A DNA stretch of 64,000 nucleotides. It comes from Begonia masoniana. Taxonomy: Eukaryota > Streptophyta > Magnoliopsida > Cucurbitales > Begoniaceae. Under the pieces are notes generated by a model, which saw nothing but the letters and a program-made list of their open reading frames with translations, did no database searches and was not told the origin of the DNA. The stretch covers positions 15,704,988 to 15,768,987 of the forward strand of contig CM039515.1 in the NCBI GenBank assembly GCA_022432975.1, given 5' to 3'. The position numbers were made by a program, and so were the translations under genes. Of this stretch, positions 24,534 through 37,117 are shown in pieces (position 1 is the first letter of the stretch; each line of letters starts with the position of its first letter).

Positions 24534-26576
24534 AAAGTACTCAAGAATTTGGTATCGCGATCGGACACAATAGATTAAGGTACTCCATGGAGTCGGACTA
24601 TTTCCTTGAAGAATAGGTCGGCTATAGCAGCAGAGTCGTCGGTCTTGTTGCAGGCGATAAAATGCGCCATTTTGGAGAATCTATCAACAACCACGAGAAT
24701 AGAATCTTTATTGCGTCCCGTTCGTGGTATCCCCAAAACAAAATCCATACTAATTTCTACCCAAGGGTGCGTGGGGATAGGTAAAGGCATGTAAAGTCCT
24801 TGGGGTAGAACTTTGCTTTTGGCCTTCTTACAAACAATACACTTCTCGACATAGTGGTGTACGTCTTTCATCATGTGAGGCCAATGAAACTTTTCTTTCA
24901 ATAGCTCGAGGGTTTTCTTTTCCCCAAAATGCCAAGACAATCCTCCTCCATGAGCTTCTTTAATGAGGCATTGTCTAAGACTGCAATGAGGAATACACAA
25001 TTTCCCATTCTTTAATAGAAATTCATCGATAAGACTATATCCTCCTTCAGCCTTATTTTGGCAAACGTGATAAGGCAATCCAAAATCTTTATCGAAAGCA
25101 TACAAAGTTTTGATCCATTCAAATCCAAAAAATTTAACACTCAATTCCGTAAAAAGGATACGTCTTCGAGATAAAGCATCAGCAACAGTATTGTCAGAAC
25201 CTTTCAAATATTTTAGAATGTAGGGAAATCTTTCCAAAAATTCCACCCATTTTGCGTGACGTTTGTTGAGTTTGTGTTGGCTCTTAATGTGCTTGAGGGA
25301 TTGATGGTCGGAATGAATCACAAACTCTTTGGAAAGTAGGTAATGTTGCCAATGTTTGAGAGCTCTAATCACGGCGTAAAACTCTTTGTCATAAGTCGAA
25401 TAATTCAAGGCAGCTCCTTTTAATTTTTCACTAAAATATGCAAGTGGCTTACCATCTTGCATCAATACAGCTCCAATGCCAATACCGGAGGCATCACTTT
25501 TGATCTCAAAAACCTTATTGAAATCGGGGAGTGCCAAAACGGGGGATTGACAAAGTTTTTCTTTTATCATATCGAAGCTACTTTGGCATGCCGGTGTCCA
25601 ATTAAAGTCAACTCCTTTCTTAGTGAGGTCCGTAATAGGAGCGACTAAAGAACTGAAGTCTTTAATGAACCTCCTATAAAAAGAGGCTAGTCCATGAAAA
25701 CTACGGACTTCAGTGATGCTATTAGGAGTGGGCCACTCCTTGATGGCTTTAACCTTATCTTCGTCCGCTTCCAAGCCATCCTTAGAAATTATGAAGCCCA
25801 AAAAGTAAACCTTCTTTTGTCCAAAGGAGCATTTACTCAAATTCCCAAACAATTTGGTTCGACGGAGAGTTTGAAATAATAGCCCGAGATGGTTGACATG
25901 TTGTAGAAGGTCGCGACTATACACCAAAATGTCATCGAAATACACGACAACAAATTTTCCAAGGAACTCCTTAAGAACATGGTGCATTAACCGCATGAAG
26001 GTGCTCGGGGCATTTGTAAGACCGAATGGCATAACCATCCACTCAAACAATCCGTATTTTGTTTTGAAGGCGGTTTTCCATTCATCACCTTCTTTTATTC
26101 GTATTTGGTGATATCCGCTCTTCAAGTCTACTTTGGAAAATATCGATGCTCCACTCAATTCGTCCAACATGTCTTCAAGTTGAGGAATAGGATACCTATA
26201 CTTAATGGTTATTTGGTTGATAGCTCTACTATCAACACACATCCGCATAGAACCATCCTTTTTTGGTACCAATAAGGTAGGTACGGCGCATGGGCTCATT
26301 GATTCTCTTATGTATCCCTTTTCCAACAATTCTTGGACTTGCACTTGTAGTTCCTTTGCCTCTTCAGGCCTCATTCTATAGGCCGGTCGATTTGGTAACA
26401 TAGCTCCGGGTTAGAGGTCGATTTGATGTTCTATTCCTCTAATCGGGGGTAGTCCAAGGGGTAGTTCTTCAGGAAAAACATCTTGATAAGTCTTAAGTAG
26501 GTTTTGAATCGGTAAGGGAATCTCTCCAAGCTCCATAATTCAGTCTCTAAATAAAACAAGAATCACCATTTTTCCC
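24534..26576 (-). pseudogene. element C RT, RNase H and integrase N-terminal part
   Basis: An open segment of 608 codons (24575-26401) preceded in frame by a stop at 26411-26413; the preceding DVFPEELP-type RT lead runs to 26576. RT has [34 protein letters not shown] and active site YFDDILVYS. RNase H has [15 protein letters not shown]. The integrase zinc-binding region ([14 protein letters not shown]) and first catalytic Asp (MDFVLGIP) are present. The segment ends with TAA directly after RLHGVP, just before [10 protein letters not shown], and a frameshift follows near 24530. The spacing is otherwise that of a full CRM/Reina-type pol. Confidence 0.92.
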
Positions 26577-27248
26577 TTAGTCACTGCAGCTCTTAATCCC
26601 CTTTTTGGTCATCAAAAGATTTTCTTTAATCTTTTCTTCCTTCCTAACCGCATCATCATGAGCAATTTGTTCAGGGGTCATAGGAAGTAACTTGATATTT
26701 CTACCTCTGAATTTTAAACTATAGTTATTGAGGTAACCATCATATTGAACCCTACGGTCATAAAGCCAAGGTCGTCCTAATAGAAGATGACTAGCTTTCA
26801 TAGGCACGACGTCACAAGTAACCGAGTCCTTATATTTTCCGATAGTAAAATTAATAGCCACTTGTTTGGTCACTTTGATGTCATCTCTATCATCCAACCA
26901 TCTTAACTTGTATGGCTTAGGGTGACTAGTAGTCTCCAATCCAAGCTTGCTCACCATATCTTGGGAAGCTACATTAACGCAACTTCCACTATCAATAATC
27001 ACAGAACATACTTTATCTTTGACTGCACATCTACTTTGGAAAATGTTCTCGCGTTGGCAGTCCTCCTCAACATTTTTAGAAACAAGGGCTCTTCTAATCA
27101 CTATTAACAGGGGCCCATCTTGAGCAGCACATTCATCCGAATCGTGCTCACTTCCGTCCTCTATCTTTTCGTCTTCTTCTTTGTCGAGGTATTGACCTTC
27201 GTTATTTTCGCTTTCCCATTTTCTAGTAGATTCTTTAATAACCATCAC
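26577..27248 (-). pseudogene. element C protease region
   Basis: 223 codons with an acidic linker (EEDEKIEDGSEHDSDEC), protease active site IIDSGSCVNV and flap-side motif HLLLGRPWLYDR. It ends at a stop about 180 bases before the RT. Directly upstream in the same frame (27249-27340) is the zinc knuckle CYKCLGKGHYANEC, separated by a TGA that replaces an Arg codon. It is one polyprotein in the ancestor, now broken here. Confidence 0.88.
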
Positions 27249-27385
27249 TCAACGGTTAGAGCATTCATTTGCGTAATGTCCTTTGCCTAAACACTTGTAG
27301 CATTGGACATCATGGGCTCTTTGTCCTTTAGATGTAGTCTCTTGATTTTTGTCCATCGGAGGGGGTTTGTTTTGATTGAAGGATG
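27249..27385 (-). pseudogene. element C zinc knuckle, 3' part of gag
   Basis: CYKCLGKGHYANECSNR followed by TGA. This is the nucleocapsid end of gag, separated from the gag core at 33053-34054 by the insertion of D. The two sides join across TSD TCTTG. Confidence 0.8.
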
Positions 27386-27390
27386 TCTTG

Positions 27391-28494
27391 TGATAGGTTC
27401 CAGGCCTGCAATGGGGTTAGAAATGCACATGCGGAAGATAGCAAAAGGAGACAATGATCGGTGCTCAAAGGAACACCCCAAAACAGAACAGAAAATCGAT
27501 AAATAGCGCAATAAGAAATTGAAAATGGCGAGAGGGGGAGAAGAGTGATACCGAGCTTCCAAGAAGTGGGTGCTGTGCAGAATGGTGCGGAAATGATGGA
27601 GGAGTGGATTGAAGACCCCAAACCGACCCAGAAACGATTCGGCATTTTGGGTGACAGAAATCCGTCGTTGCCAGCGAAGGATTCTCGGCGGAGGGCACTA
27701 TGGCATTCGCCCCTTTTCTTCATTGCTTCCATTGCCTGGAAGAGGAAGAAAGGGACTAAGATCACCCCCTAGCAGCCACGAGCTCGGGATGAAATCGGGG
27801 GCTTCATCCAGGCGCTGTGCGCCGATGAAGCACCGAGAGAAAATCTCTCTGTCGCTCGCGGAGAGCGTTCCAAACAAGAAGAAAACTCCTTTGCAATTCC
27901 AAAAATATGTAATACTGGCTAACCTGATTACAGAGGTGGAGAGAAGATTAAATACAAGAGGAAGAATTCGGGAAAGAAGAAGGAGAGAAGAGAAGATCTG
28001 GAAATCGTCGGGCAACGGTTCGATTTGTAGCCGTTGGAGCTTCTGCAGAAAGCTGGCAACCGGTTCGCTGGGCAGTGTTTCTCCAGGGCCGGTTCACTCC
28101 TTGCAGCTTGGTTTAGCCTTGGTTCAGTCCGGTTCAAGCTTTAGTTCTCCTTTGTTCAGCCGGTTCAGCCTTGGTTCACCTCGGTTCAACATCCCCTTTT
28201 GAAGACTATTACAAACATACATTCAAAAGGCTAAAAGTTTGCCAATTTACAAGTCTTAAACAAAATTAAAGTATTTTAAATTACAAATAAAATAAAATGA
28301 AAGCTTGGTTACAAAAGTTGAATTTAAGGAAAACAAATTCCTTCTTCATTCCAAGCTTCGGAAAGCCAATTTACCTACATAATTCCACAAATCCATTAGA
28401 TAGATAAAATAGATATATACTTACCTTGACTTGTGTTTAAACGGTTCGAACTGTAGGCACATTATGGTGAATCTTTGGAACCCGGGGCATATCA
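27391..28494 (-). repeat. 3' LTR of element D
   Basis: 1104 bp. In element sense it starts TGATATGCCCCGGG and ends CCTATCA. A 197-codon open frame antisense to the element (27609-28202) is present in both LTRs; it has low complexity (Arg/Ser/Leu-rich) and no recognisable domain, so I do not call it a gene. Confidence 0.92.
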
Positions 28495-28505
28495 TCCCCT
28501 CCCGG
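28495..28505 (-). other. polypurine tract of element D
   Basis: CCGGGAGGGGA in element sense, directly before the 3' LTR. It differs from that of C by one base in the shared core. Confidence 0.85.
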
Positions 28506-31500
28506 TTGTTGAGGATTTGACCTCAAATCCAATGATTGACTCATCGGGGGACATTACAACACTTAGGATAAAATTTCTCTACTAAAATATTTAAGCACAA
28601 TCCACATTAGGCACAAAACATAGTTATCCTAAAGTTGAAAAATCATTTCACCATCCACAATGGTCTCAATAATTGCAAAAATTTGAAATGTTCATGTAAA
28701 CAATTTAAAAGCATATTCATGATAATGACATAAGATTCAAGCAAGCATAATTGAACAATTCCATTTTCTAGCTAAGCTATCAAACAAATAGTGAACCACA
28801 AATATGAAAATTACCATTTTAAAAACAACACTTGGTTCACCTAATTTTTTAAAAAAATAAGAGTTTAAAATCAAGCTTAGCATAAGTTCAACTTAAATCC
28901 AAAACTCAAGAAAACAATTCTCCTTTTAACGATAGAGTGAGGATTTATCACTTCAAAAACAAAAGGCAACAACAATTTGATCACAAAATTACTCTTTAGT
29001 TCTTTCAACAAATTAAATCAAGCTTAGACAAGGAGAATTAAACATGATATCCAATTATAGTAAGAACATACAAGAAGTTGATCTCAAACATATAGTTCAT
29101 CCAATCAACCTACTATTCAACTAATTTCAAAAGAAATTCAAGTAAGGTTTCATGGGTACATACCTTGTTGCCAAAAATCCATCCAACTCCTTGGTTCATC
29201 CATAGCTAATGCTCAAAATTGGAGTAGAAAGCTAAACAATCCTCAAAAGATAAAACAATATGCATATATTTTGATTTTACATTTACCTTGGCCAACAACA
29301 ATTAAACTAATTGACCAAGCACTAGACTTTAAAGTGAGACTCTAAATTTTAATTCCTAAACAAAGACAAACAAACAACACAAGCTACTAAGTAACAAGAC
29401 TCAACCTAAAAGTCCTAAACAGTTAATCAAACAGCACAATAAATCAAGCAAGTTAATCAAAGAAAATAGACTTGCAACTAATATCAATGATAAGCTATTG
29501 GGTCTAGGCAGCCCTCTAGAACTTTTGTGGAAATCGTCACACTATCCCACACCCTTTAAAGGCGACTGCCTCACACGGCGATCTGTCTGGCCCAATGGCC
29601 AGCGGTAAACCTCGGACAATACCAACGGCCCACAGAGGAAAGCTCTTGGCCACAAACACAAATCACTCGACGTACAAGTGAATCCTAAGTGACTAACAAG
29701 ATAGTATATGACATGCTTTTGTTAAAATATCGGACCTCAAGTTAACATAGTCCTAAACAAAACAAAAACACTCAACTTGATGCAATCAAACAAGAGTTCA
29801 AAACAGAATTTATAAAAACATGGTGGAATAGAATTTGCCAAGCTCTATTTAACATGCAATTTTAATTCATGCTCTTCATTCTAAATTTAACTTAACATCA
29901 AGGACACTATACAAATCATAGACACAAGAGATGCATCAATCATCAAAACAAAAACTCAAACATGGATGGAAACTGAATTTTACAATCCAATTGAAACATG
30001 TTATAGTTTATGCTCTCACTTTAATCTCAATCCAAGGCATCAAGTAAAATCCTAAATAAGTTTAAACACAAGTAAGCATGGTGAAACGTTTGCATAACAT
30101 TTTTTTTTTTTTTTTAGGCTTTTATGACATAAAACTGAAATTGAAAACTCAGAACAGTGCACAAAACACATAAAAACGACAGAATTTCCGAAACAGAAAA
30201 ACTAACACAAATCTACTCCAATATTCTTGAAAATTTAACAGGGATTAGAAAACAAGATGATAAACATGCTGTCAAATTTTCAAATCCAGATTCAACATGA
30301 GCAGAAAGTTATGCAAGCCTAAAGTTCAGGAAATTCAAACTCAAAAACCAGAAAAATTTCTAAACAACCTAAAGTATCCTAAACCGAAACTAGCACAATT
30401 CAACTCCAAATAACCTGAAATTTTAACAGATAATAGTTGACAATATGTTGCATATGCTGTAAAAATTTCAAATCCAAATTCATAGTGAGCAAAGGATTAT
30501 GCAAGTCCAAAGTAAGAACTAAAACTAGAAAAACCAGAAATTTCTAGACCAGAATTTTAATCTAAATATCCTAGAAAAGTCTAAACAAAACAATGTCAAT
30601 TTGGACAACAAATTAGCACATCAAACTCTCCTAAACATGGAACATGTAAAAAGATTAAACAAAACAAAACACATACTAAAAAACATTTGGAAAACACCAA
30701 AACAACACAATAATTTCAGCAAATATAAACTAACATGAGAACTCAATTTTAGCATTCATTTTCAAATCCATTCTCTATGTAAATTAATTTTGCCAACACA
30801 ACCTAAACAACGAAACATGGTTATAAAAACAGAAACAAATATCTATAAACATTCACCTAAACGAAATCGAAATTATGACTCAAAACACAACATTAGAACA
30901 TGCTTTTATTCAAGAATAACATCCCGAAATTAAACAGATATGGGCCATGGTTAGTTCATGCTTGCTTACCAGAAACATGAGGTTAAGATGGTAAAGTAAT
31001 ATCATATAATTTCACAGTAATAATATCCAAATAAACAGCAAATGCAAACACAAACAAAAGAACATGCTTTTCAAGAAAACATTATGAAAATTAAACAGAT
31101 ACGGACCATGGTTAATTCATGCTAGCTAATCAGTAACACGAGGTTAATATGGAAAAATCATATCAGGTAATTACCATAACAATGTAATCCAAAGAAACAA
31201 GTTCAGACACAGACAAACATAAAACACAAGTTGCTCTCGGTCAACAGTTCCGAAGAGTCTCCCAACACATCAGAAAATAAACACTAAATATAATTTGCTC
31301 TCGGTCAACAATTCCGAAGAGTCTCCCAACAGTCCTAAACTAAAAGTGGACAGAAAAGTACCTTTTAAGCAAAGCAATTGATAGCTCCAAAATTGCCAAT
31401 TAAGGAGGCCTCTTGCCTTGGGTGAGGGGTACAAAAACTGCACGACAAATGTTACAAAAACACACACAAACAGAGTCTACAATTCTAAACAATTATCTCT

Positions 31501-31913
31501 ATCCTAAACAAGACAAAAAACATCAAGGAAAACAGAATCTAAACACAAGCTAAACAGTAAGAAACGACTCAAGAAAACAACCAAGACACATGCTGAAAAA
31601 CAGCAAAGAAAAACAAAGAAAACAACAGAAATTTTCAACTGAAAACAGCAAGAAAAGAGTTTTAAAACCAGAAAAATAATGCTGCAAAATTTATCAATTA
31701 AACTCAGCATTTAACCTTGGTGATTGACTCTAAAAGAGCAGCAAAGTTGCTGCTGAAATCTCAGCTAAAACAGGCTGTCTTGCTGTAGAAAACAGCAAAC
31801 CAGAATACATGAAAATGCAGAAAAGTTTCTTGAAAATCATCAAGGAAAAATAGCTAAAAATCTTGAAACAGGGGACTGAAACAGAACCCGAAATTTGCAA
31901 ACAAAGAGCACGT
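28506..31913 (-). other. noncoding inside of element D
   Basis: 3.4 kb, strongly A-rich on the plus strand (T-rich in element sense), with no open frame of note and no gag or pol motif. Repeated AAACCAGAAA/ACAGAAAC words occur throughout. A near-duplicate block with TCTCGGTCAACA(A/G)TTCCGAAG occurs at about 31236 and 31291. One GC-rich island at 29500-29690 stands out. Confidence 0.8.
29500..29690. other. GC-rich island in element D
   Basis: About 190 bases of balanced composition inside an A-rich region. It contains the palindrome CTGGCC-CAAT-GGCCAG and CGACTGCCTCACACGGCGAT. No domain was recognised in any frame. It may be a captured fragment or an RNA structural signal. Confidence 0.5.
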
Positions 31914-31926
31914 ATCTCTGATACCA
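31914..31926 (-). other. primer-binding site of D
   Basis: TGGTATCAGAGAT in element sense, two bases (AG) after the LTR end. It matches the 3' end of initiator Met tRNA. Confidence 0.9.
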
Positions 31927-31928
31927 CT

Positions 31929-33032
31929 TGATAGGTTCCAGGCCTGCAATGGGGTTAGAAATGCACATGCGGAAGATAGCAAAAGGAGACAATGATCGGT
32001 GCTCAAAGGAACACCCCAAAACAGAACAGAAAATCGATAAATAGGGCAATAAGAAATTGAAAATGGCGAGAGGGGGAGAAGAGTGATACCGAGCTTCCAA
32101 GAAGTGGGTGCTGTGCAGAATGGTGCGGAAATGATGGAGGAGTGGATTGAAGACCCCAAACCGACCCAGAAATGATTCGGCGTTTTGGGTGACAGAAATC
32201 CGTCGTTGCCAGCGAAGGATTCTCGGCGGAGGGCACTATGGCATTCGCCCCTTTTCTTCATTGCTTCCATTGCCTGGAAGAGGAAGAAAGGGACTAAGAT
32301 CACCCCCTAGCAGCCACGAGCTCGGGATGAAATCGGGGGCTTCATCCAGGTGCTGTGCGCCGATGAAGCACCGAGAGAAAATCTCTCTGTCGCTCGCGGA
32401 GAGCGTTCCAAACAAGAAGAAAACTCCTTTGCAATTCCAAAAATATGTAATACTGGCTAACCTGATTACAGAGGTGGAGAGAAGATTAAATACAAGAGGA
32501 AGAATTCGGGAAAGAAGAAGGAGAGAAGAGAAGCTCTGGAAATCGTCGGGCAACGGTTCGATTTGTAGCCGTTGGAGCTTCTGCAGAAAGCTGGCAACCG
32601 GTTCGCTGGGCAGTGTTTCTCCAGGGCCGGTTCACTCCTTGCAGCTTGGTTTAGCCTTGGTTCAGTCTGGTTCAAGCTTTAGTTCTCCTTTGTTCAGCTG
32701 GTTCAGCCTTGGTTCACCTCGGTTCAACATCCCCTTTTGAAGACTATTACAAACATACATTCAAAAGGCTAAAAAGTTGCCAATTTACAAGTCTTAAACA
32801 AAATTAAAGTATTTTAAATTACAAATAAAATAAAACGAAAGCTTGGTTACAAAAGTTGAATTTAAGGAAAACAAATTCCTTCTTCATTCCAAGCTTCGAA
32901 AAGCCAATTTACCTACATAATTCCACAAATCCATTAGATAGATAAAATAGATATATACTTACCTTGACTTGTGTTTAAACGGTTCGAACTGTAGGCACAT
33001 TATGGTGAATCTTTGGAACCCGGGGCATATCA
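31929..33032 (-). repeat. 5' LTR of element D
   Basis: 1104 bp, partner of 27391-28494, with about ten substitutions. Confidence 0.93.
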
Positions 33033-33052
33033 TCTTGGGTGGCCAATTACGG

Positions 33053-34054
33053 TTAACTGGCCTTTTCTCTTTCGTTTTTCCATGGAGGTTTTGGAAATTT
33101 AGTTGGAAAATTGGTTTTACTCTTTCTTTTGAGTTGTCTTTCCACCGTGAGGGCGAGTTGAATGACCATGTCCATGGTTTGCAATTGTTGTACTTCAACC
33201 GCGTCTCCAATATCGCGGTTAAGACCTCGAATGAATCTCGCGATGAGTAGCTCTTGGGGTTCATCAATAGCACAACGCATATTGAGAGTTTCGAATTCCG
33301 TGATATACTCATCGACAGAGAGCGAATTTTGTCTAAGGTTGTGAAGTTGGTGGAAGAGTTCGTGCTTGTAGTGTCGGGGAACGAACCTTTTGTGCATTTC
33401 CTCTTTCATGGAATTCCACGTTGAGACGGGGTATCCTAGGGTACGCATCCTTTGGTTTTTAAGGTTGGACCACCATAATGCAGCGTGGCCCGTTAATTCA
33501 AGAGAGGCGAGTTGAATTTTAACTCGCTCGGAATAGTCGTGACACTCAAAGATTCTCTCTACCTTATCAATCCAATCAAGATACGTGTTTCCATCATATG
33601 TCCCATTGAAAGGGGGAATTGTCATCTTGACATTACGGAGGTCGTCGTTGTCCCTACGACGATTAGGTCGGTACTCCTCATCATCTTCCGTCCAAATATC
33701 ATCCTCCGAATTAAAATGACGTGGTCTTCTTCTTTGGGATTCAACCCATTCCTCTTCCTCTATGGGTGGTTGAAAAGGTGTTCTACGCCTAGGGCGTTCG
33801 GGAATAATCCTAGAGGATGTCTCTTGAGAAGGGACACGTTCATGGAATTCTCTACGAGGAGGGTTGTTCAACATTGTTTGGACTTGTTGGGCGAGGCTAT
33901 TAACTATGTTTGTTAAGGAATCAATTTGTCCTTGCATGCCTCCTTGAGAGCTAGTCTCCCCTTCATGGCGTGTGCTTTCGGGTGAGGGAGTATCCCTAGT
34001 TCGATTCGATTCAAGGTGTGGTGTGTCACGATTAATTCCGCTTCTATTAGTCAT
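33053..34054 (-). pseudogene. element C gag core
   Basis: 333 codons from ATG at 34054. The N-terminus is polar (Arg/Glu/Ser-rich, with SLTNIVNSLAQQVQTML as a likely short coiled coil). Then comes the retrotransposon gag domain: PPFNGTYDGNTYLDWIDKVE, HAALWWSNLKNQR, WNSMKEEMHKRFVP, SVDEYITEFETL and ARFIRGLNRDIGDAVE. The frame closes just before the D insertion (33037), where stops interrupt the linker to the zinc knuckle at 27249-27385. It would assemble the virus-like particle. It is the best preserved gag in the window. Confidence 0.92.
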
Positions 34055-35066
34055 AGTTAAGTGTTTTAATTTTAAGTTTGAATTCTTGTCTAAATTAATA
34101 TTCCTAAATTAGTGAGATGATTATCTTCTTAATGTCTTAGGAAATTTCAGGCTCTAAGGAATAATCTTAGTTAAGACAAAATGAAAATAAGGATCATGCT
34201 AATTAATTAAACAACTCAAGATAGCATGCTGAAATTTCAATCCGAATATAGCAGAATTTTGAATGTAATGTCTAGCTCTAATTTGCTAAATTAATTCATG
34301 TTTTTGCCACAATCTTGCTAGCCAATTTCGTGCATTCATTTAACAGCATATATTAGGCAATTTTATGAGCTAAACATGAGCAACATTTAGAAAAATGATA
34401 TACAAATTTCGAGCTTAACAAAAGGCACAAAATCGATGTGATAACTTCAACAATAATCCTATTTTTGATAGCAATAGTTTTAAGCCGAATTGAAGCACCA
34501 AAATTTCCAGAAAATTTATATATATATTGGACAATATTTAGATGCTAAAACATGAGATAAATGATAATAAGGAATGCTAAAGAAACCGAGGCCAAAGATG
34601 CAATAAACCGAGGATAAGAAGAAGTAAAAACGTGAAGACTATTCAACCAAAGATAAACCGGTTTGCAATTTTTCTTTAGGCCGATTTCATGCTTGCTTTT
34701 CCACAATATTTTCAGCAAAGTTTTGGCTTAGATTCAGATGAAGATAATGATTCAAAATAAAGCAAATATAAAGGGGAAAACCGTGGCAATAAAATGAAGA
34801 GAAACCGAGAACTAAGGAGATAAAACTAAGAGATTTTGTAAGCTTTACCTTGTGCGTCTTTTGTAGAATTGTCCACCATATTTTTCCACATTTAAATAAG
34901 CATTAGATAGTAATATTAATGATAGCAATATTAAAAGTTAGATTAGCACAAAGTTAGCTCAAAGATATAAGGAAAATAATGCGGAAAAATGAAAGAGCCG
35001 CTATCCCGGTTTTGTGCTATATTTTGGCTAAAGCCAAATGCAACTAAAACACATTGGGAAGCCTTG
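34055..35066 (-). other. 5' leader of element C
   Basis: About 1 kb between primer site and gag ATG, AT-rich, no open frame, no obvious repeats. Confidence 0.7.
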
Positions 35067-35080
35067 TGGCTCTGATACCA
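35067..35080 (-). other. primer-binding site of C
   Basis: TGGTATCAGAGCCA in element sense, two bases (AG) after the LTR. A full match to the 3' end of plant initiator Met tRNA as I know it. Confidence 0.93.
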
Positions 35081-35082
35081 CT

Positions 35083-36345
35083 TGACACGGGGTCCCTTAG
35101 AAAAAGGGGCCCGTGTACAACCAACAAATAATCAAGAGAGGTGCTCGCTTGTGTGTATGTGAAAGATATTGAAATAAGAGAAGGAAAAGACTAAAATAAA
35201 ATGCAAGAAAATATCACTAAGCTACCATGATATGGCCGAATATAAGATGGTGATTAATAGTGAGAAAATATAAGAGAAATAAGAAGAAGAAGATGTTAGG
35301 GATGAATAGAAAATGAAATGCACTAAGAATAAGAAAATGACATAAAATAAAAGTGAGTGTGTGGATATTATGAAGCTGAAATTTAAAGGTGGATTTGTGT
35401 GCAAGGTGAAGACAATAAAAATAAAGAAATACCCTTGGAGGTTCCTTAGAGCGATCTTACGGGTTAGGCTCAAGGATAAACGTTTTTCGGGAGGAAAATG
35501 ACCACCGTAGGCCGGGGATTTTTGTCCTCGATCCAACTCCCAATGGAGAAGGTGAGGGAATGAATAAGAGCTAACCTAGCAACCCAAGCTAGGCTAGCAA
35601 TGGAGGCAAACTCCTCTTGGTTCAAAGAACCAAGGAAAAATCACCAAAGGAATTTGGGAGATTTAGGGAAATAGTAGTATATTGATTTGGCAAAAAGTTG
35701 TCTACAATCACTAATACCATGCATTTATAGAAATCCTACGTGGATTAGGGCCCTTGGATCAAAAAGGATGGATGGCCAAGATCAAGGCAAACAAGCACCC
35801 ATCCTAGGGAGGAGATGAATGCCATGCCTAAATGGATCAATGGAGGGAATCTTGCCACATCATCAATCCATGTTGCCACTAACTTTTGTACTTGTAAAAT
35901 TATACCTTTTTTTGTGGGCTCTTCTTTGGGCCAAGGCTTCCATTGGGCTCCATTTATTGTAGGGCCTTTTCCTTTGAATATTTTGTTGAACTTCCTCCAA
36001 CTCAAATCCACCACCATACATCTAGTCCTAACCACACAATCTAATGCATGAAATGTAATTATAAAATCCTTACAATAAAGACGAATGTATTCCAATGAGT
36101 TTTAAAAATTAAAAATTACAAATTAAGGCCCGGGAAGACAAATTCCCATAGGGCTATCAGCAAGCTCCGTGCGAATGCTCCAATGAATGACATGGCAAGG
36201 ATTCTCCACATCCTCTGATGTCGGCTCCCAAGTGAAGTCCATGATGTGTTCCAAACCTACAAAAAGAGACAATTCATTAGAACATTGATTAAGTAAATTT
36301 TGTGCCCGAGTTTGTGATCTTGTGACGGGCCTCCGCGGCATGTCA
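35083..36345 (-). repeat. 5' LTR of element C
   Basis: 1263 bp. It begins (element sense) TGACATGCCGCGGAGG, containing an ATG that opens the 72-codon tail also used by the integrase frame in the 3' LTR. Confidence 0.93.
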
Positions 36346-36350
36346 ATATC

Positions 36351-37117
36351 GAAAGATGTCTTTAGGGGAAGCCATCGGATGATATAGAACGAAATTTGTC
36401 GTTTAGTGATCGGTATATGTAGCTTGTTTTATCGGAAGATGTTGTTTTGTTCACTATCGGTAGACGAAGTCTATCAGTAGATGTCGGGTTATAGTTATGT
36501 GTCTATCGGAAGGTGTAGGTTTAAGTCCATCGGATGATGTCTCAGTAAACTCATCGGCAGATGCGTGCTGACGTCATCGGTAGTTGTAGAAAAACTTTTG
36601 TCGTTTAGTCACCGGTGGATGTAGAGCAAAGTCAATCGGATGAAGGAAATCATCTGGCTGACGTCATCGGAAGATGTAGAGTGTATTTTGTTGTTTAGTG
36701 ACCGGTGGATGCTGTGTGTAGATCCACCGGATGATGCAGAAAGTCTTTTGTCGTTTAGTGACCGGTGGATGTCGTGTTTAAATCCATCGGATGATGTAGA
36801 GAGCACTTTGTCGTTTTGCCACCGGATGATGTTTTCCATTTTCTGCACCAGCCCCTTTTTGTTGACTTTATCCAGCGGGCGATGCGTTTGACTTTTGAAA
36901 CTTATGAAGTAAACTGCGATTTAATCCTTTATTCCTTTGCCGATTATTCCTCAAAATTCCAACTGAGTATTCAAGCATTGTACAATAGCTTTGTTTAACT
37001 TTATTTTTACTTAAACGATTTCCGCTGCAAGTTTCAAAAAAAAAAGAAATACGGTTGAAATTTGTAGTCATGTACGGGCATGGTGTGACAAACCGGGTTC
37101 AGATAACTCAGGGCGTT
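36351..37117 (+). repeat. 3' LTR of element B, second piece
   Basis: Resumes at GAAAGATGTCTTTAGGGG and matches 15721-16486. It holds the degenerate 60-bp units with GACCGGTGGATG words and ends at GGGCGTT, where solo LTR J is inserted. Confidence 0.93.

Larger units (their letters stand above)
27391..33032 (-). mobile_element. non-autonomous LTR element D
   Basis: 5642 bp. LTRs of 1104 bp at 27391-28494 and 31929-33032, about 1% different by eye. Termini TGATA...TATCA. TSD TCTTG at 27386-27390 and 33033-33037. The primer site is complement(31914..31926) and the PPT complement(28495..28505). The 3.4-kb inside has no retroelement coding. The PPT (CCGGGAGGGGA), the flanking TTTGAGGTCAAATC word and the two-base AG spacer before the primer site are those of C. 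It probably moved with C-type proteins. Confidence 0.93.
22594..36345 (-). mobile_element. CRM-like chromovirus C carrying element D
   Basis: LTRs of 1263 bp at 22594-23856 and 35083-36345 with termini TGACA...TGTCA. TSD is CTATC (22589-22593) against ATATC (36346-36350), one mismatch. On the minus strand: primer site, gag, zinc knuckle, protease, RT, RNase H, integrase. The gag is split by D. The integrase C-terminus continues into the 3' LTR and has a DLRSNLQ..GGDD motif like the CR motif of centromeric retrotransposons (recalled family knowledge). Confidence 0.9.
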
